A stretch of 64,000 nucleotides of DNA, from positions 13,968 to 77,967 of the forward strand of contig JAFGCX010000035.1 of NCBI GenBank assembly GCA_016932415.1. The letters are read 5' to 3'. Shown piece by piece: positions 35,721-45,500 of the stretch (its first letter is position 1; every line of letters starts with the position of its first letter). The notes under the pieces are model-generated. The model made no database searches. It had not been told where the DNA came from and saw only the letters and a list, made by a program, of their open reading frames with translations. This DNA comes from Candidatus Krumholzibacteriota bacterium. Lineage in GTDB: Bacteria > Krumholzibacteriota > Krumholzibacteriia > Krumholzibacteriales > Krumholzibacteriaceae. The position numbers and the translations under genes are program-made.

Positions 35721-37333
35721 CAGATCTGATAAACCAGTTCGCGCAGGCATGGGGAAAATACTTCGGAATCGCGATATTGCAGAACAGTATTTTTCTCACT
35801 CTAATTTTTATTTTACTTTACCGTCTTCGAAACAGCGGCGCCTGGATCAAATACATTATCGCGATGACAGGGATATTTAAACTCCTGTTGCCCCCTTTCA
35901 TCCCGTCGAGCCTGTTGCCGGCTTTCTCCAACATCGAAGTGGCCAGATCTCTCCATGGCACAGTGTCATCTGACTTCGGCTCCATTCCTTTCACGGCAGG
36001 TTCTGAATTTTCCGGTCAGGCCGAAAACGGGATCGGGATAATCGGCCTTGTATTTCTTCTCTGGATGGCAGGCGTGATCAGCTCTATTGCCTTATCAGCC
36101 TTTTCGACCATCCGCCTGCGCGAGAAGCTGAAAAAGGCGAAGCAGTTTCCCGATGAGTATTCCATGGTCTATACGGGAGACAGGAGGACAGGTATCTGTC
36201 TTTCCGGAGAGATATCATGCCCGCTGAGTCTCGGCATCTTCCCGCGAAAGATATTCGTTCCAGTTCAATGGAACGACTGGAGCATCGAGTGCCGCAGACT
36301 TGTCATCCTGCACGAAATGGCCCATATAAAAAGAAAAGACAGTGTCTTTCAGATATTTCAGTTATCAGCTCAGGCGATCTATTTCTTCCACCCGATGGTC
36401 AATATCCTTTGTTCGAAACTGAGGGAATACCGGGAGATGGCCTGCGACGATATTTCAGTGGGAAGTAAAAGAAGCACTTCAATAGAGTATTCCAGGTACC
36501 TGGTTGAAATCGCCGAGAAGATGGTAAGCGATCAGGTCGCTTGCCATTCGGCGTCTGCCCTGATCAGGCAGAAGAACGAACTGTTGAGTCGAGTCATCTA
36601 TCAGATGAGAGGAGGAATGATGCGTTCTATGACAAGAGGCAAGGCAGCAGTGATAACGGCTTTGTCTGCTATCATGATCCTGCCCTTTTCATGGTACTTC
36701 AGCAGCGCTTCAATCGAGCAACCAGGTTTTCAAAACGCGCCAGCAGCGTCACGATCGGAAAATTCAGCAAAAGACGATCTCCCGGCTCCCGACAGTGAAA
36801 AAGGTCTGAGAGTGACCGTCGATAGCGATAATTCGGTCTGGTTTGAAGAAAAGCGCGTCCCGATCGAAGAATTGTTGGAGATTCTTAAAGGCAGGTTCAA
36901 AGAGGCCGGTGAATATCCGATCATAGAGATAGATTGTGACGCAGATGTCGTAATGAATACGATCTTCAGTCTTCACAGGCTTCTTTCGGAAGCGGATATG
37001 ACGAAAGTCAGATACAAGGTAGAGGGAAACGGCGGAGTGCCGCTGAGGCTTCCCGACAGGGAGGTGATAAGGCGGATGGAAGAAGTACCGGAGCAGCATA
37101 TAGCTCCGGTGGTCATCGCCTCATCAGGAGAAGTGGACTTCGATGGCGATCAGATGGGGTTGGACAAGCTCCAGGCCGTCCTCAGAGATCGCCTGTCGAA
37201 AGACCCGGGGCTCGTTGTCTCTCTGTCGTCCGACAGTGATACGAGATATCTTGTCTTCATCAACGTACTGGAGAAAATCACAGGGGCGGGCGTGAAAAGA
37301 GTCTTTGTGGAAACGCCTGAAGTGAAAGACTGA
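35717..37333 (+). CDS. M56 (BlaR1/MecR1-like) membrane metalloprotease with two ExbD/TolR-like C-terminal domains
   Basis: A 538-residue protein. The first 130 residues contain several transmembrane helices; the cytoplasmic gluzincin domain has His199-Glu200-x-x-His203 in 'VILHEMAHIKRKDS' and the third ligand Glu240 in 'REYREMACDD', the M56 signature. A last transmembrane helix (about 308-330) leads to the outside. Unlike BlaR1 there is no penicillin-binding sensor. Instead there are two domains (about 363-435 and 463-534) that read like ExbD/TolR periplasmic domains: '-VDSDNSVWFEEKRVPIEEL-' and '-ASSGEVDFDGDQMGLDKLQ-', each followed by a strand/helix ending in a V-R/K-V strand. It probably senses an envelope signal and inactivates the BlaI partner. 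Overlap with the repressor gene is ATGA. Confidence 0.88.
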   Translation: MTDLINQFAQAWGKYFGIAILQNSIFLTLIFILLYRLRNSGAWIKYIIAMTGIFKLLLPPFIPSSLLPAFSNIEVARSLHGTVSSDFGSIPFTAGSEFSGQAENGIGIIGLVFLLWMAGVISSIALSAFSTIRLREKLKKAKQFPDEYSMVYTGDRRTGICLSGEISCPLSLGIFPRKIFVPVQWNDWSIECRRLVILHEMAHIKRKDSVFQIFQLSAQAIYFFHPMVNILCSKLREYREMACDDISVGSKRSTSIEYSRYLVEIAEKMVSDQVACHSASALIRQKNELLSRVIYQMRGGMMRSMTRGKAAVITALSAIMILPFSWYFSSASIEQPGFQNAPAASRSENSAKDDLPAPDSEKGLRVTVDSDNSVWFEEKRVPIEELLEILKGRFKEAGEYPIIEIDCDADVVMNTIFSLHRLLSEADMTKVRYKVEGNGGVPLRLPDREVIRRMEEVPEQHIAPVVIASSGEVDFDGDQMGLDKLQAVLRDRLSKDPGLVVSLSSDSDTRYLVFINVLEKITGAGVKRVFVETPEVKD

Positions 37334-37390
37334 AAGATCGTCGCGGGTTTTTCAACGTCGCCGCTCATCTGCCGCGAGTTATCCAAAAGA

Positions 37391-37430
37391 GATGATCCGG
37401 GGGCCGGGAACGCCCGTCTCCCGGATCATC
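37391..37430. terminator. Stem-loop between converging M56 and SGNH genes
   Basis: GATGATCCGGG (37391-37401) pairs perfectly with CCCGGATCATC (37420-37430) around an 18-base loop. It lies 58 bases after the M56 stop and immediately at the end of the minus-strand gene, so it can serve both. A uridine tail is lacking. Confidence 0.5.
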
Positions 37431-37431
37431 G

Positions 37432-38286
37432 TCAGTCTGCAAGTTTCCACAATTGACGTTTGGCAAGCACGGTTGTCGAGCCGACTTCCTGGAAATGCAG
37501 AGCTGTCGCTTCGCTTATCCCGGCGTAGTATTCTATCCCCTCGGCGGTTTCAAGATAGAGAGTCGAATATATGACGCAGGCGGCAAGGTACGATCCGAAC
37601 AATGACGGGTGATTCCAGTCATCCTGGTGAAGGTAGTGAAGTGGATTGTGAAGTTCCGTTATTATAGCGCGAAAAGCCGATCCCACCGGTGCTATGACGA
37701 AATCGACCTGTCCGGCGAATAGCAGCGTATTGTCGATTATCCTCTGCTGCATCACGTCATATGTCTCGAAGATCCACGGAAATTCTTTCATAAACGTCAT
37801 GCCGTCCTCGTAAGCCCATGGCATGAAATAGACCATCTTTGTCCGCTCGCAGTTCCCGTGTATCTTTGCTTCAAGGGTCACCAGGGAAGGCAGAAGGGGG
37901 TGGAGCAGCGTCGTCGAGCTGAAAGGGTTATCCGGTTCAGGATAGGCGATAGTGGTGCATCCACCCTGCAGGAATATATAATCCCATTCTTTTTCATTTA
38001 TCCTGAGCGCCGTGGCAGAGCTTTTGGCGTGATAGTCGAGGTACCTGCCTGGAACGATCTCGGTCGATATATTGATATCTTTTCCCGAAGCAGCGATAAG
38101 ATCTCCGACCATTGACGGCAGGTCGTTCGACGCGAAATAACTGCTGCCTATGAAAAGAATATCGAGCGGAGTGTCCGGTTTTGTTTCGGGAGCGCTCACA
38201 CTCTCCGGTCCGCAGGAAACAAGTAAAACAATAAGGCCGGGAATGGTCAATATCACCAATTGTCGCGGGAGCCTGTAATATTTCAT
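37432..38286 (-). CDS. SGNH/GDSL-type hydrolase-like lipoprotein
   Basis: A 284-residue lipoprotein. The ATG at 38286 has AAGGAG upstream; the signal peptide ends in the lipobox LVSCG. The mature part starts with 'LDILFIGSSYFASNDLPSMV', which matches block I of the SGNH fold (G-S-S/N-S/F), and includes 'DYIFLQGG' and a C-terminal 'HQDDWNHPSLFGSYLAACVI' with the Asp-x-x-His of block V. It therefore resembles DUF4886-like SGNH hydrolases, an esterase or carbohydrate-deacetylase fold. Whether the Ser of 'GSSY' is the nucleophile is likely but not proven. Substrate unknown. Confidence 0.75.
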   Translation of the reverse strand: MKYYRLPRQLVILTIPGLIVLLVSCGPESVSAPETKPDTPLDILFIGSSYFASNDLPSMVGDLIAASGKDINISTEIVPGRYLDYHAKSSATALRINEKEWDYIFLQGGCTTIAYPEPDNPFSSTTLLHPLLPSLVTLEAKIHGNCERTKMVYFMPWAYEDGMTFMKEFPWIFETYDVMQQRIIDNTLLFAGQVDFVIAPVGSAFRAIITELHNPLHYLHQDDWNHPSLFGSYLAACVIYSTLYLETAEGIEYYAGISEATALHFQEVGSTTVLAKRQLWKLAD

Positions 38287-38537
38287 CTCTACTCCTTCCT
38301 CGCGGATCACAATTCTCTTTTATATCCTGAATTTATCCTGTTCGAACGATAGAAAGAGAAATTTTAGATCAAAGACAGCTTCAGCTTCCCTGACAGCGCG
38401 ATTTCCCCGATGAATGACGCCTGGAGGTATTATCCCGCTGTTCATAAGTCTTTTTCCGCCTCCGGGCGATTTTAATTTTCATTAAATTGCCAGGAAGGTA
38501 TATTTATGGCGAATCTTCAATTCGGCGGGGAATTTCA

Positions 38538-39605
38538 ATGGCAGGTCCGATCATAAAATTCAACCATAGGCGCGTTCTATCCCATGCCGGGTTCTGGATC
38601 GCCTATCTCGCGATCAATACTTTCATCTATGGTTATCCCGAGGGGAATTACAAGCTCCAGTTATCTCTTTTTCTCCTCTATATGCCAGCGACAATGCTGG
38701 CGACGTACTTTACGACATATCTCCTGATTCCGTATTTTCTTCTGCGAAAAAAACTGACCCTCTTTTTTCTCCTTACCCTGGTCTCCTCTTTTCTGTTCGG
38801 CATGCTGCAGCAATTGAATGTCGTATATCTGGTCGTACCGAAGTATATGCCTGAATATACAGGTCGGTATACATTGATCTCGTTCGGGATCACATACCGG
38901 ATCGTTGCGATATATACCACCGTGGCGATAGCGGCGTCGATCAAGCTGCTCAAGTACTGGTACAGAACGGAGTATTTGAAGCAGCAGGTCGAGAAGGAAA
39001 AGCTAAGGGCAGAGCTCGCATACCTGAAGGCACAGATCCATCCTCATTTTCTCTTCAACACTCTTAACAACCTCTACGCGCTTACCCTGAAGAACGATTC
39101 CCGCGCTCCGGAGATCGTCCTTAAGCTTTCCGAGCTTCTCGACTATATTCTTTATGAATGCGGCACGCCGGTGATCAGTCTGAAGAAGGAGATCGCTCTT
39201 ATGGAAAACTATATCGAGCTTGAAAAACTGAGATATGGTACGAGGCTCAATATTGATTTCCGCGTCGACGGAAAAGATGACAGGATCGAGATCGCCCCGC
39301 TGCTTCTCCTGCCACTGGTGGAAAACGCCTTCAAGCACGGCACCAGCCATGATCCCAAAGATCCCTGGATGCGCATACGACTTGATATCGATGAGAACAG
39401 GATAGAATTTCTGGTAGAGAACGGAAAGTCAGGAAATGGAAAAGGCGAAAATGGGCAACATCAGGGGATAGGGCTGGAAAACGTCCAGAGGAGGCTTGAG
39501 CTTCTTTATCCGAAAAAACATGACTTCGAATTGTCTGACCTGGATGAGAGTTTTTCGGTAAAAGTCAGCATCATTTTCGATCAGACGGAGAAAGACGGCA
39601 TATGA
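38538..39605 (+). CDS. LytS/YehU-type sensor histidine kinase
   Basis: A 355-residue membrane kinase with four predicted transmembrane helices in the first 140 residues, a short coiled coil ('EYLKQQVEKEKLRAELAYLK') and the His_kinase (PF06580) motif 'LKAQIHPHFLFNTLNNLYAL', with His170 as the likely phosphorylation site. The ATP-binding part follows ('LPLVENAFKHG', 'GIGLENVQRRLELLYP'). No extracellular sensor domain is present, so the signal is probably perceived in the membrane. The ATG at 38538 has GGGGAAT upstream. It overlaps the response regulator gene by 4 bases. Such pairs commonly respond to envelope or metabolite signals; the target here is unknown. Confidence 0.92.
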   Translation: MAGPIIKFNHRRVLSHAGFWIAYLAINTFIYGYPEGNYKLQLSLFLLYMPATMLATYFTTYLLIPYFLLRKKLTLFFLLTLVSSFLFGMLQQLNVVYLVVPKYMPEYTGRYTLISFGITYRIVAIYTTVAIAASIKLLKYWYRTEYLKQQVEKEKLRAELAYLKAQIHPHFLFNTLNNLYALTLKNDSRAPEIVLKLSELLDYILYECGTPVISLKKEIALMENYIELEKLRYGTRLNIDFRVDGKDDRIEIAPLLLLPLVENAFKHGTSHDPKDPWMRIRLDIDENRIEFLVENGKSGNGKGENGQHQGIGLENVQRRLELLYPKKHDFELSDLDESFSVKVSIIFDQTEKDGI

Positions 39606-40324
39606 AAAACCGGTGTATTATCGTAGACGACGAACCGCTCGCGATAGAAGTGATCGCGAATCATCTCGAGCGGTTCAGCGAGTTCGAGATAGCGTCGACG
39701 TGCGCGAACGCCGCTGAAGCTCTGGAAGTCCTGAAATCTGAAAAGATCGACCTGATGTTTCTTGATATCCAGATGCCTGATATCAAGGGAACCGATTTTC
39801 TCAGGTTGCTCGACAATCCGCCGGCAGTGATATTCACGACCGCCTACCGCGATTTCGCGCTCGAAGGATACGAGCTTTCAGTTCTTGACTATCTTGTGAA
39901 ACCTGTCTCTTTTGACAGGTTCATGAAGGCGATCAACAGATATCTCGATAGCCGCGGAAAGAAAAAAGAACGATCCGCCGCCGATGAACCGATTCCGTCG
40001 GGCAATGGATATATCAACGTGAAAAGCGAACGGAAAACTGTCCGCGTTCCGCTGGACCGGATCATCTACCTTGAGGCGATGAAAGATTATGTCAATATAG
40101 TATCGACAGATGGTCATATCATGACGAACACGGCGATGCATATCCTTGAGGCAGGGCTGCCTCCGGAGAATTTTCTCCGTATCCACAGGTCGTATGTCGT
40201 GTCGATCGACAGGGTGAACTCATTCAATTCGGAGATGATAGAAACAGGTAAAAAGCAACTTCCGATCGGGAGAAGTTACAAAAAACGCGTGATGAAGATC
40301 CTCGAGTCGCCTCGAAGCGGATGA
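39602..40324 (+). CDS. LytTR-family response regulator
   Basis: A 240-residue two-domain regulator. The receiver domain has the acidic pocket 'VDDEP' (Asp9-Asp10), phospho-acceptor Asp55 in 'LMFLDIQMPD', Thr in 'IFTTAYRDFA' and Lys in 'YLVKPV'. The C-terminal LytTR DNA-binding domain contains 'RIIYLEAMKDYVNIVSTDG' and 'FLRIHRSYVVSIDRVNSF'. It is coupled to the histidine kinase by an ATGA overlap and completes a LytS/LytR-type two-component system. Confidence 0.95.
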   Translation: MKNRCIIVDDEPLAIEVIANHLERFSEFEIASTCANAAEALEVLKSEKIDLMFLDIQMPDIKGTDFLRLLDNPPAVIFTTAYRDFALEGYELSVLDYLVKPVSFDRFMKAINRYLDSRGKKKERSAADEPIPSGNGYINVKSERKTVRVPLDRIIYLEAMKDYVNIVSTDGHIMTNTAMHILEAGLPPENFLRIHRSYVVSIDRVNSFNSEMIETGKKQLPIGRSYKKRVMKILESPRSG

Positions 40325-40398
40325 TGACGTCAGATCTGCCGGTGTTCTTTTCCGTGATCGCGGCGCCGCGCGGCTGGCATCTTCAATTGCCCCGGATG

Positions 40399-41532
40399 TC
40401 ACTTTCCTTTGACTAATTCGCAAAGATTCTCGATGACATATTCGATCTCGCCGGCAGTGAGTTTCGGATAGAATGGGATGGTCAGCGTCCTCGATCCGAT
40501 CTCCTCTGCCGCTGGAAAATCCCCCTTTTTATAACCGAATCTTTCCCGGTAATATGTCATCAGGTGAAGGGGATGGAAATTTATCGACATTCCTATGCCC
40601 CTTTTCTGCATTCCCGCCATCACCGCGTCGCGCCTGTCAGGGTCTACCAGAAGAGTGATCAGGTGGAAGGCGTGAGTGGCTTCAGGCCTTACGGAGTGCA
40701 GTTCGATACCTTCGATCCCGGAAAAGGCGTCATGGTACCTGGCGTATATCTCCCGGCGCCTTTCAAGCATCGACGGGAGTTTTTTCATCTGTTCGTTGAG
40801 TATCGCGGCGTGGATATTGTCCATGTTGTATTTCCATCCGAGGATACTGACGTCGTACTGTTCGAAATGATCGGTATAGCGCTCCATCGCGTTGCGATCG
40901 AAACCGTGAAGCCTGAGCTGGCGGAGCAGTTCGTTCTTGTCATGGTCCTTCACCGATATCGCGCCTCCCTCGCCGGAGGTGATGTTCTTGGTCGCGTAAA
41001 AGCTGAAACAGGCATAGTCGCCGTAGTGGCCGGGTTTTTTGCCGTTCCACTCAGCCTCGAGAGAATGAGCGGCGTCTTCGACGATGAAGAGTCCGTGCCT
41101 GTCGGCGATCGCGCGGAGAGCTTCCATATCGCACATCTGGCCGTAGAGGTGTACTGGCAGGATCGCGCGGGTGCGCCCGGTGACGGCGGAGGCTACGGCC
41201 GCGGGATCGATATTCCCCGTAGACCGGTCGATATCGGCAAGGACAGGAGTCGCTCCGGTCATCAGGATGGCATTGACAGAGCCTATGAAGGTAAGCGGCG
41301 TGGTGATGACTTCATCCCCCGGACCGACGCCCCCGGCGAGAAGGGCGAGCTGCATCGCCGCCGTGCAGCTTGTGACAGCCGCCGTGAAGGGAAGGTCGAG
41401 GTAGCTGGCAAGGGTCGACTCGAATTCGGCCACTTCGTTACCGGTCGTAAGGAAGAGCGACCTGAGGACTCCGCCGACTCTCGCGATCTCCTCCTCCCCG
41501 ACGCTGTGCCTGAAGAATTCTACTTTTCTCAA
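40399..41532 (-). CDS. DegT/DnrJ/EryC1/StrS-family PLP-dependent sugar aminotransferase
   Basis: A 377-residue cytoplasmic enzyme of the sugar aminotransferase family, which typically makes amino sugars from nucleotide keto-sugars for surface glycans. Landmarks are 'TSCTAAMQLALLAGGVGPGD', 'TPLTFIGSVNAILMTGATPV', Asp153 in 'FIVEDAAHSLEA' (pyridine nitrogen), the Schiff-base Lys182 in 'FYATKNITSGEGG' and 'YNMDNIHAAI'. Length is normal. The closest role may be UDP-4-keto-sugar transamination (ArnB/PseC-like), but no other sugar-nucleotide genes are nearby. Its start overlaps the CDF transporter's stop by 4 bases, so the two are coupled despite unrelated functions. Confidence 0.93.
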   Translation of the reverse strand: MRKVEFFRHSVGEEEIARVGGVLRSLFLTTGNEVAEFESTLASYLDLPFTAAVTSCTAAMQLALLAGGVGPGDEVITTPLTFIGSVNAILMTGATPVLADIDRSTGNIDPAAVASAVTGRTRAILPVHLYGQMCDMEALRAIADRHGLFIVEDAAHSLEAEWNGKKPGHYGDYACFSFYATKNITSGEGGAISVKDHDKNELLRQLRLHGFDRNAMERYTDHFEQYDVSILGWKYNMDNIHAAILNEQMKKLPSMLERRREIYARYHDAFSGIEGIELHSVRPEATHAFHLITLLVDPDRRDAVMAGMQKRGIGMSINFHPLHLMTYYRERFGYKKGDFPAAEEIGSRTLTIPFYPKLTAGEIEYVIENLCELVKGK

Positions 41533-42440
41533 TCTTTCCTCTCTTCATATGGATCGACATGGACGAGTACTTTTTCGACTTCGGGGTACTCTTCAGTTAT
41601 CCTTTCGACGACGGCATCGACGATGCGATGGGAATCGGCAACCGTCATGAGCGGATCGACCTGTATGTGGATCTCCATTCTTATCCTGTCGGCATAATAC
41701 CTTGCCATAAGATCGTGGCATTCACGAACGCCGTCGATATCAGCGGTCAAGCCCCGGACGCGGTCGAGGAACTCTTTTGACGGCGAAGTATCTATGATCT
41801 TCTTAAAGGCGCTTTTGAGAATACCGAATGAGACTTTAATAATAAAGAAAGAAACGAGAAGGGCGGCATATGAATCAAGCACCCTGAGAGAAGGGTTGTA
41901 TATCGCCACCGTTATTCCGACGAGGGTTATCACGGAGGATATAGCGTCTGAACGATGGTGCCAGGCGTTGGCTATCATAGCTTCGCTTCGCGCCGTCCTG
42001 CCGATCCTCACCGTCAGATGATAGAGGATCTCCTTAAACGCCACTGAAAGGGCGGCGATTATTATGGTATACCCGTGGGGGATCGCGATCTCACCCCTGT
42101 ATATCGCCATCGAAGCGTCTATCCCTATTCTGAAAGCGGCGAGAAGGAGCGTCACCCCGACGAAGAGCGTGGCTACGCTTTCGATCTTGCCATGGCCATA
42201 GGGGTGGTCTTCGTCGCTTTCCTTCGCGAGGAAATGCAGGCCGATAAGTACGACAATATCGGAGATGAAGTCAGAGACTGAATGTATTCCGTCGGCGAGA
42301 AGGGCCCTGCTTTGGCCGAATATGCCTCCGAGGATCTTCAGAACGATAAGGAAAGCATTGATCCAGATACTGGCCCAGGTGATTTTTCTTCCAGATTCGA
42401 TCCCGTGACTGTGATGAGCGTGGCCGCTGTGACTGCTCAT
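41529..42440 (-). CDS. Cation diffusion facilitator (CDF) metal exporter
   Basis: A 303-residue inner-membrane transporter with six transmembrane helices and a C-terminal cytoplasmic ferredoxin-like domain ('EYPEVEKVLVHVDPYEE'). The N-terminus is histidine-rich ('SSHSGHAHHSHG'), as in zinc-type CDFs. TM2 carries 'LLADGIHSVSDFISD' (His53/Asp57) and TM5 'AWHHRSDAISS', i.e. H-x-x-x-D in both metal-binding sites, suggesting Zn2+ (or a similar divalent metal) efflux in exchange for protons. It is the first gene of a two-gene minus-strand unit with the DegT aminotransferase. Confidence 0.93.
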   Translation of the reverse strand: MSSHSGHAHHSHGIESGRKITWASIWINAFLIVLKILGGIFGQSRALLADGIHSVSDFISDIVVLIGLHFLAKESDEDHPYGHGKIESVATLFVGVTLLLAAFRIGIDASMAIYRGEIAIPHGYTIIIAALSVAFKEILYHLTVRIGRTARSEAMIANAWHHRSDAISSVITLVGITVAIYNPSLRVLDSYAALLVSFFIIKVSFGILKSAFKKIIDTSPSKEFLDRVRGLTADIDGVRECHDLMARYYADRIRMEIHIQVDPLMTVADSHRIVDAVVERITEEYPEVEKVLVHVDPYEERKD

Positions 42441-42470
42441 TATATCCTCTGCCGTTACTGTCCCATGAGA

Positions 42471-42499
42471 CGGGACCGCCCCGGTAAGGGGAGGTCCCG
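42471..42499 (-). terminator. GC-rich stem-loop after the papain-like protease gene
   Basis: CGGGACC-g-CCCC (42471-42482) pairs with GGGG-a-GGTCCCG (42488-42499) with a single G/A mismatch and a 5-base loop. It sits 33 bases past the protease stop and before the CDF start on the same strand. No uridine run follows. Confidence 0.5.
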
Positions 42500-42531
42500 C
42501 TTATGGCAGCGATTATATTCTTTGCTTGATC

Positions 42532-45500
42532 CTAGCGCAAGTAGACTATTTTCCTCGTCTGCCGGAATTTCCCCGCTTTTATCCTGCAGAAATAGACTCC
42601 CGAAGTGACGGAACGTTTCGCGCCGTCTTTTCCGTCCCAGGCGGTGAAATGCCTGCCCGGTTCCCTGGTGACCTTTTCAAGTGTTCTCACCAGGCGTCCG
42701 GCAGGATCGAAGATCGATAGTTCAACGTCGCATCTCTCTGAAAGGGTATACGCTATCGTCGTGTTTCCATTGAAAGGATTCGGGTAGTTCTGTTCCAGAG
42801 CGGTCGCGTATACCGGAGTGCCAGGTTCTTCCTCATCTTCTCCGACCCCCGTTGGATCGAAGACGGAGAAGAAATCGTCGCTGGTGTCCTCTCCCTCGTT
42901 CAATCCGGAGTCGAAGGCGACCACCCTGATCAGGCACGAGTCGGCGACCATGGAAGGAGCGAACCAAACATAAAGCGAATCGTTATCCTCTCCCTGGGCG
43001 ACAAGTTCAAAATCGTCTCCACCGTTCGAAGAGAACCAGATGCTGACTGAATCGACACCGATATTGTCCGTCGCTATCCAGGCGATATTTACCGGGTCTC
43101 CCGTCTCGAAATATTCTCCGCCGTTCGGCAGGGTCACTGTCACGACCGGATCGATATTATCGACGCCGGAGACGCACGCTCTGGCCTGGGGCGAATATCC
43201 CCCCGCGTATCCCGCGAGGTCCACGGCCGACACCCGGTAATAATGACATCCGTCAAGATGCGTTACGTCGAGAGTGGTCAGGCCTCCGGTGACAGTGCCG
43301 AGGAAGTTCGTCTCGAGCGGCCGGAACCGGTCGGTAAGTGAAGAGTATATGGCGTAATAGTCAAGCCCAGGAGATGACAGGGCGGACCATTCGATATGTA
43401 TCGTCGAATCGTTGAGCGCCGAGGCGGTAAGCCCGGCGATATGATCAGGAGCTGCAAAGAGAGCCCCTTCTCCTCCATACGCCCCCATATCGGCCGTCGA
43501 GCCGTCGGGGTCGCCGCCAAGGGAAGGATCGCCGCCGTCTATCCCAGCCGAGTGAAGGGCAAGGTGATAGTCCAGGGCCGTAGTGTCTGCATAATGGGGA
43601 TTTTCAAAGATATTCGTACTGTCCGAATCGATCATGAAGAGATCTTCAGGGAAATTTCCGAAGATGTCGTTGTACTGAAGAGTGATCTTCACCTGGCTTG
43701 TCGCCTGCAGCCCGTACTTGCGTCCGTAGGTGACGAGGTTGTTTGTTATCGACGTCGTTTCCATGTTGGCCAGAAAGAGATTGCCGCCGCCGAACGCCGC
43801 CGTGTTTCTGTCAACGGTATTGTTGATTATCTCGCCCCACGAGCTGTCGGCATAGACGCCGCCGCCGACGAAGGCGGCCTCATTGAGCGCTATTATCGAG
43901 TTTTTCAGCGAAAAGCTGGCGCATTTATGGAAAAGGCCCCCTGCCATACTTGTAGAATAATTATCAATGACGCTCATACGAGAGCCGGTGAATGAAGAAC
44001 GTTCGATATATAAGCCTCCGCCGGTGTTTTTTGAGGAATTTCCGGAGATCGTGTCGCCGGAAGATGTGACTGGGCTGAAACGGGCGTAGACACCTCCGCC
44101 GTAGACATACCCGGAGTTCGACGTTATGCTGTTATTTTCAAGTTCCACAGAGGAGTGGAGGGCATAGATTCCGCCGCCGTTCTTCGTTCCGCCATAGTCA
44201 GCATTCGGAAAAGACCTCGAGATGACATTCCCCGAAATCACGGCGTTTGTCTGATAGAGGTAAATCCCACCGCCCGACTGCGCCGAGCAGCTGTCGATCG
44301 TATTGTCCTCGATCGTTACATCGCCGTTGTAACATGAGATCCCCCCTCCGCCGCTGAAACCCGAGGCGTTAGTGTAACCGCAATCGAAGATCGTGTTGTT
44401 TCTTATCACGGGAGATGAGTTGTAGCAGAATATCCCTCCGCCATAGAGGCCATTTGACGGGATGAGGGCGCTTTTTCCCGTTCCACCGGCGATAGTGAAC
44501 CCGTCGATGCCGCAGGGGAGGGTCGTAGTGTTCATGAACGAGACTACGCTTCCCACCGACTGCAGCCTTGAGATATAGACCCGCGGGTCTCTCCCCGAGA
44601 ATCCGGCGTTCCAACCCCCGAGAAGCCAGACAGGTTTCGAGACGGTGACCGGCCCGACGTAGACGTGTTCTCCAGCGACCATGATCGTGTCGTTGTCGTC
44701 GGCGAAATCGACAGCGTCCTGCACGTTATGCGCCGCCCAGGCAGGTATCGAATATGGTTCGCGGTTGTCGCCGTCAGGCGAGACATATTTGTACGGCGGC
44801 CCGACTATCGTAAAATCAGCGTCGCTCTCGTCAAATCCGCCGATCACTCCGTCAAGCCAGGCTACGATCTTGATCCTCGCGCTTTTTACCGGAGTCTCGG
44901 TGACGGACCAGATCAGGCTGTCGACAGTCCCTTCAAGACCATTCGCCAGCGACATCTCGTAAGTGTCGCCGCTGTTGAAACTGAGAAAAACATTAACCGA
45001 ATCGGGCACTGCCCTTCCAAGAGTCCAGTTGATCTCGTAGAGCTCTTCCATGTCAAGCTCTTCGCCGCCGTTGGGATTATCGAGATGCACCAGGACGCTG
45101 CTCGGCTGATATTCTATCTGGTAAGGAAAAGAGCCGATGCTGCAGACGCCGTATTGTATATAGCAAAATCCATCGGTCCCCCAGTCCTCTCCCCAGCTGT
45201 TCTTCATTATCCACGCGCCCTCGCCGCCGCAGGCGTTATCGTCCCATCCGACAAGCAGGACGGCGTGGTTCGGCGTGTCAGCGTAATCGTGGTCGTAGCA
45301 GCCGGAGTAATAACTGCTGAAGTCATCATGGGCGAACATGCCGCACGCCACAGGACCGTAATCGTAGATAGCCTGCTTGATCTGCGAGGGCTGTGTGGAG
45401 ATCGACCAGAACGAGTTGATCCACGCCAGTTTTTCGCAGCCGTCCATCACGCACGGGAGTCCGTCCGTCGCCTGGTAAGGCATGCAGTTCTCATGGACAG

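Noticed and set aside
43860-44480. Repeated GGC/GCC-rich motifs on the plus strand
   Set aside because: They encode the GGGIY turns of the beta-helix in the C1 protease and are not an independent DNA repeat.
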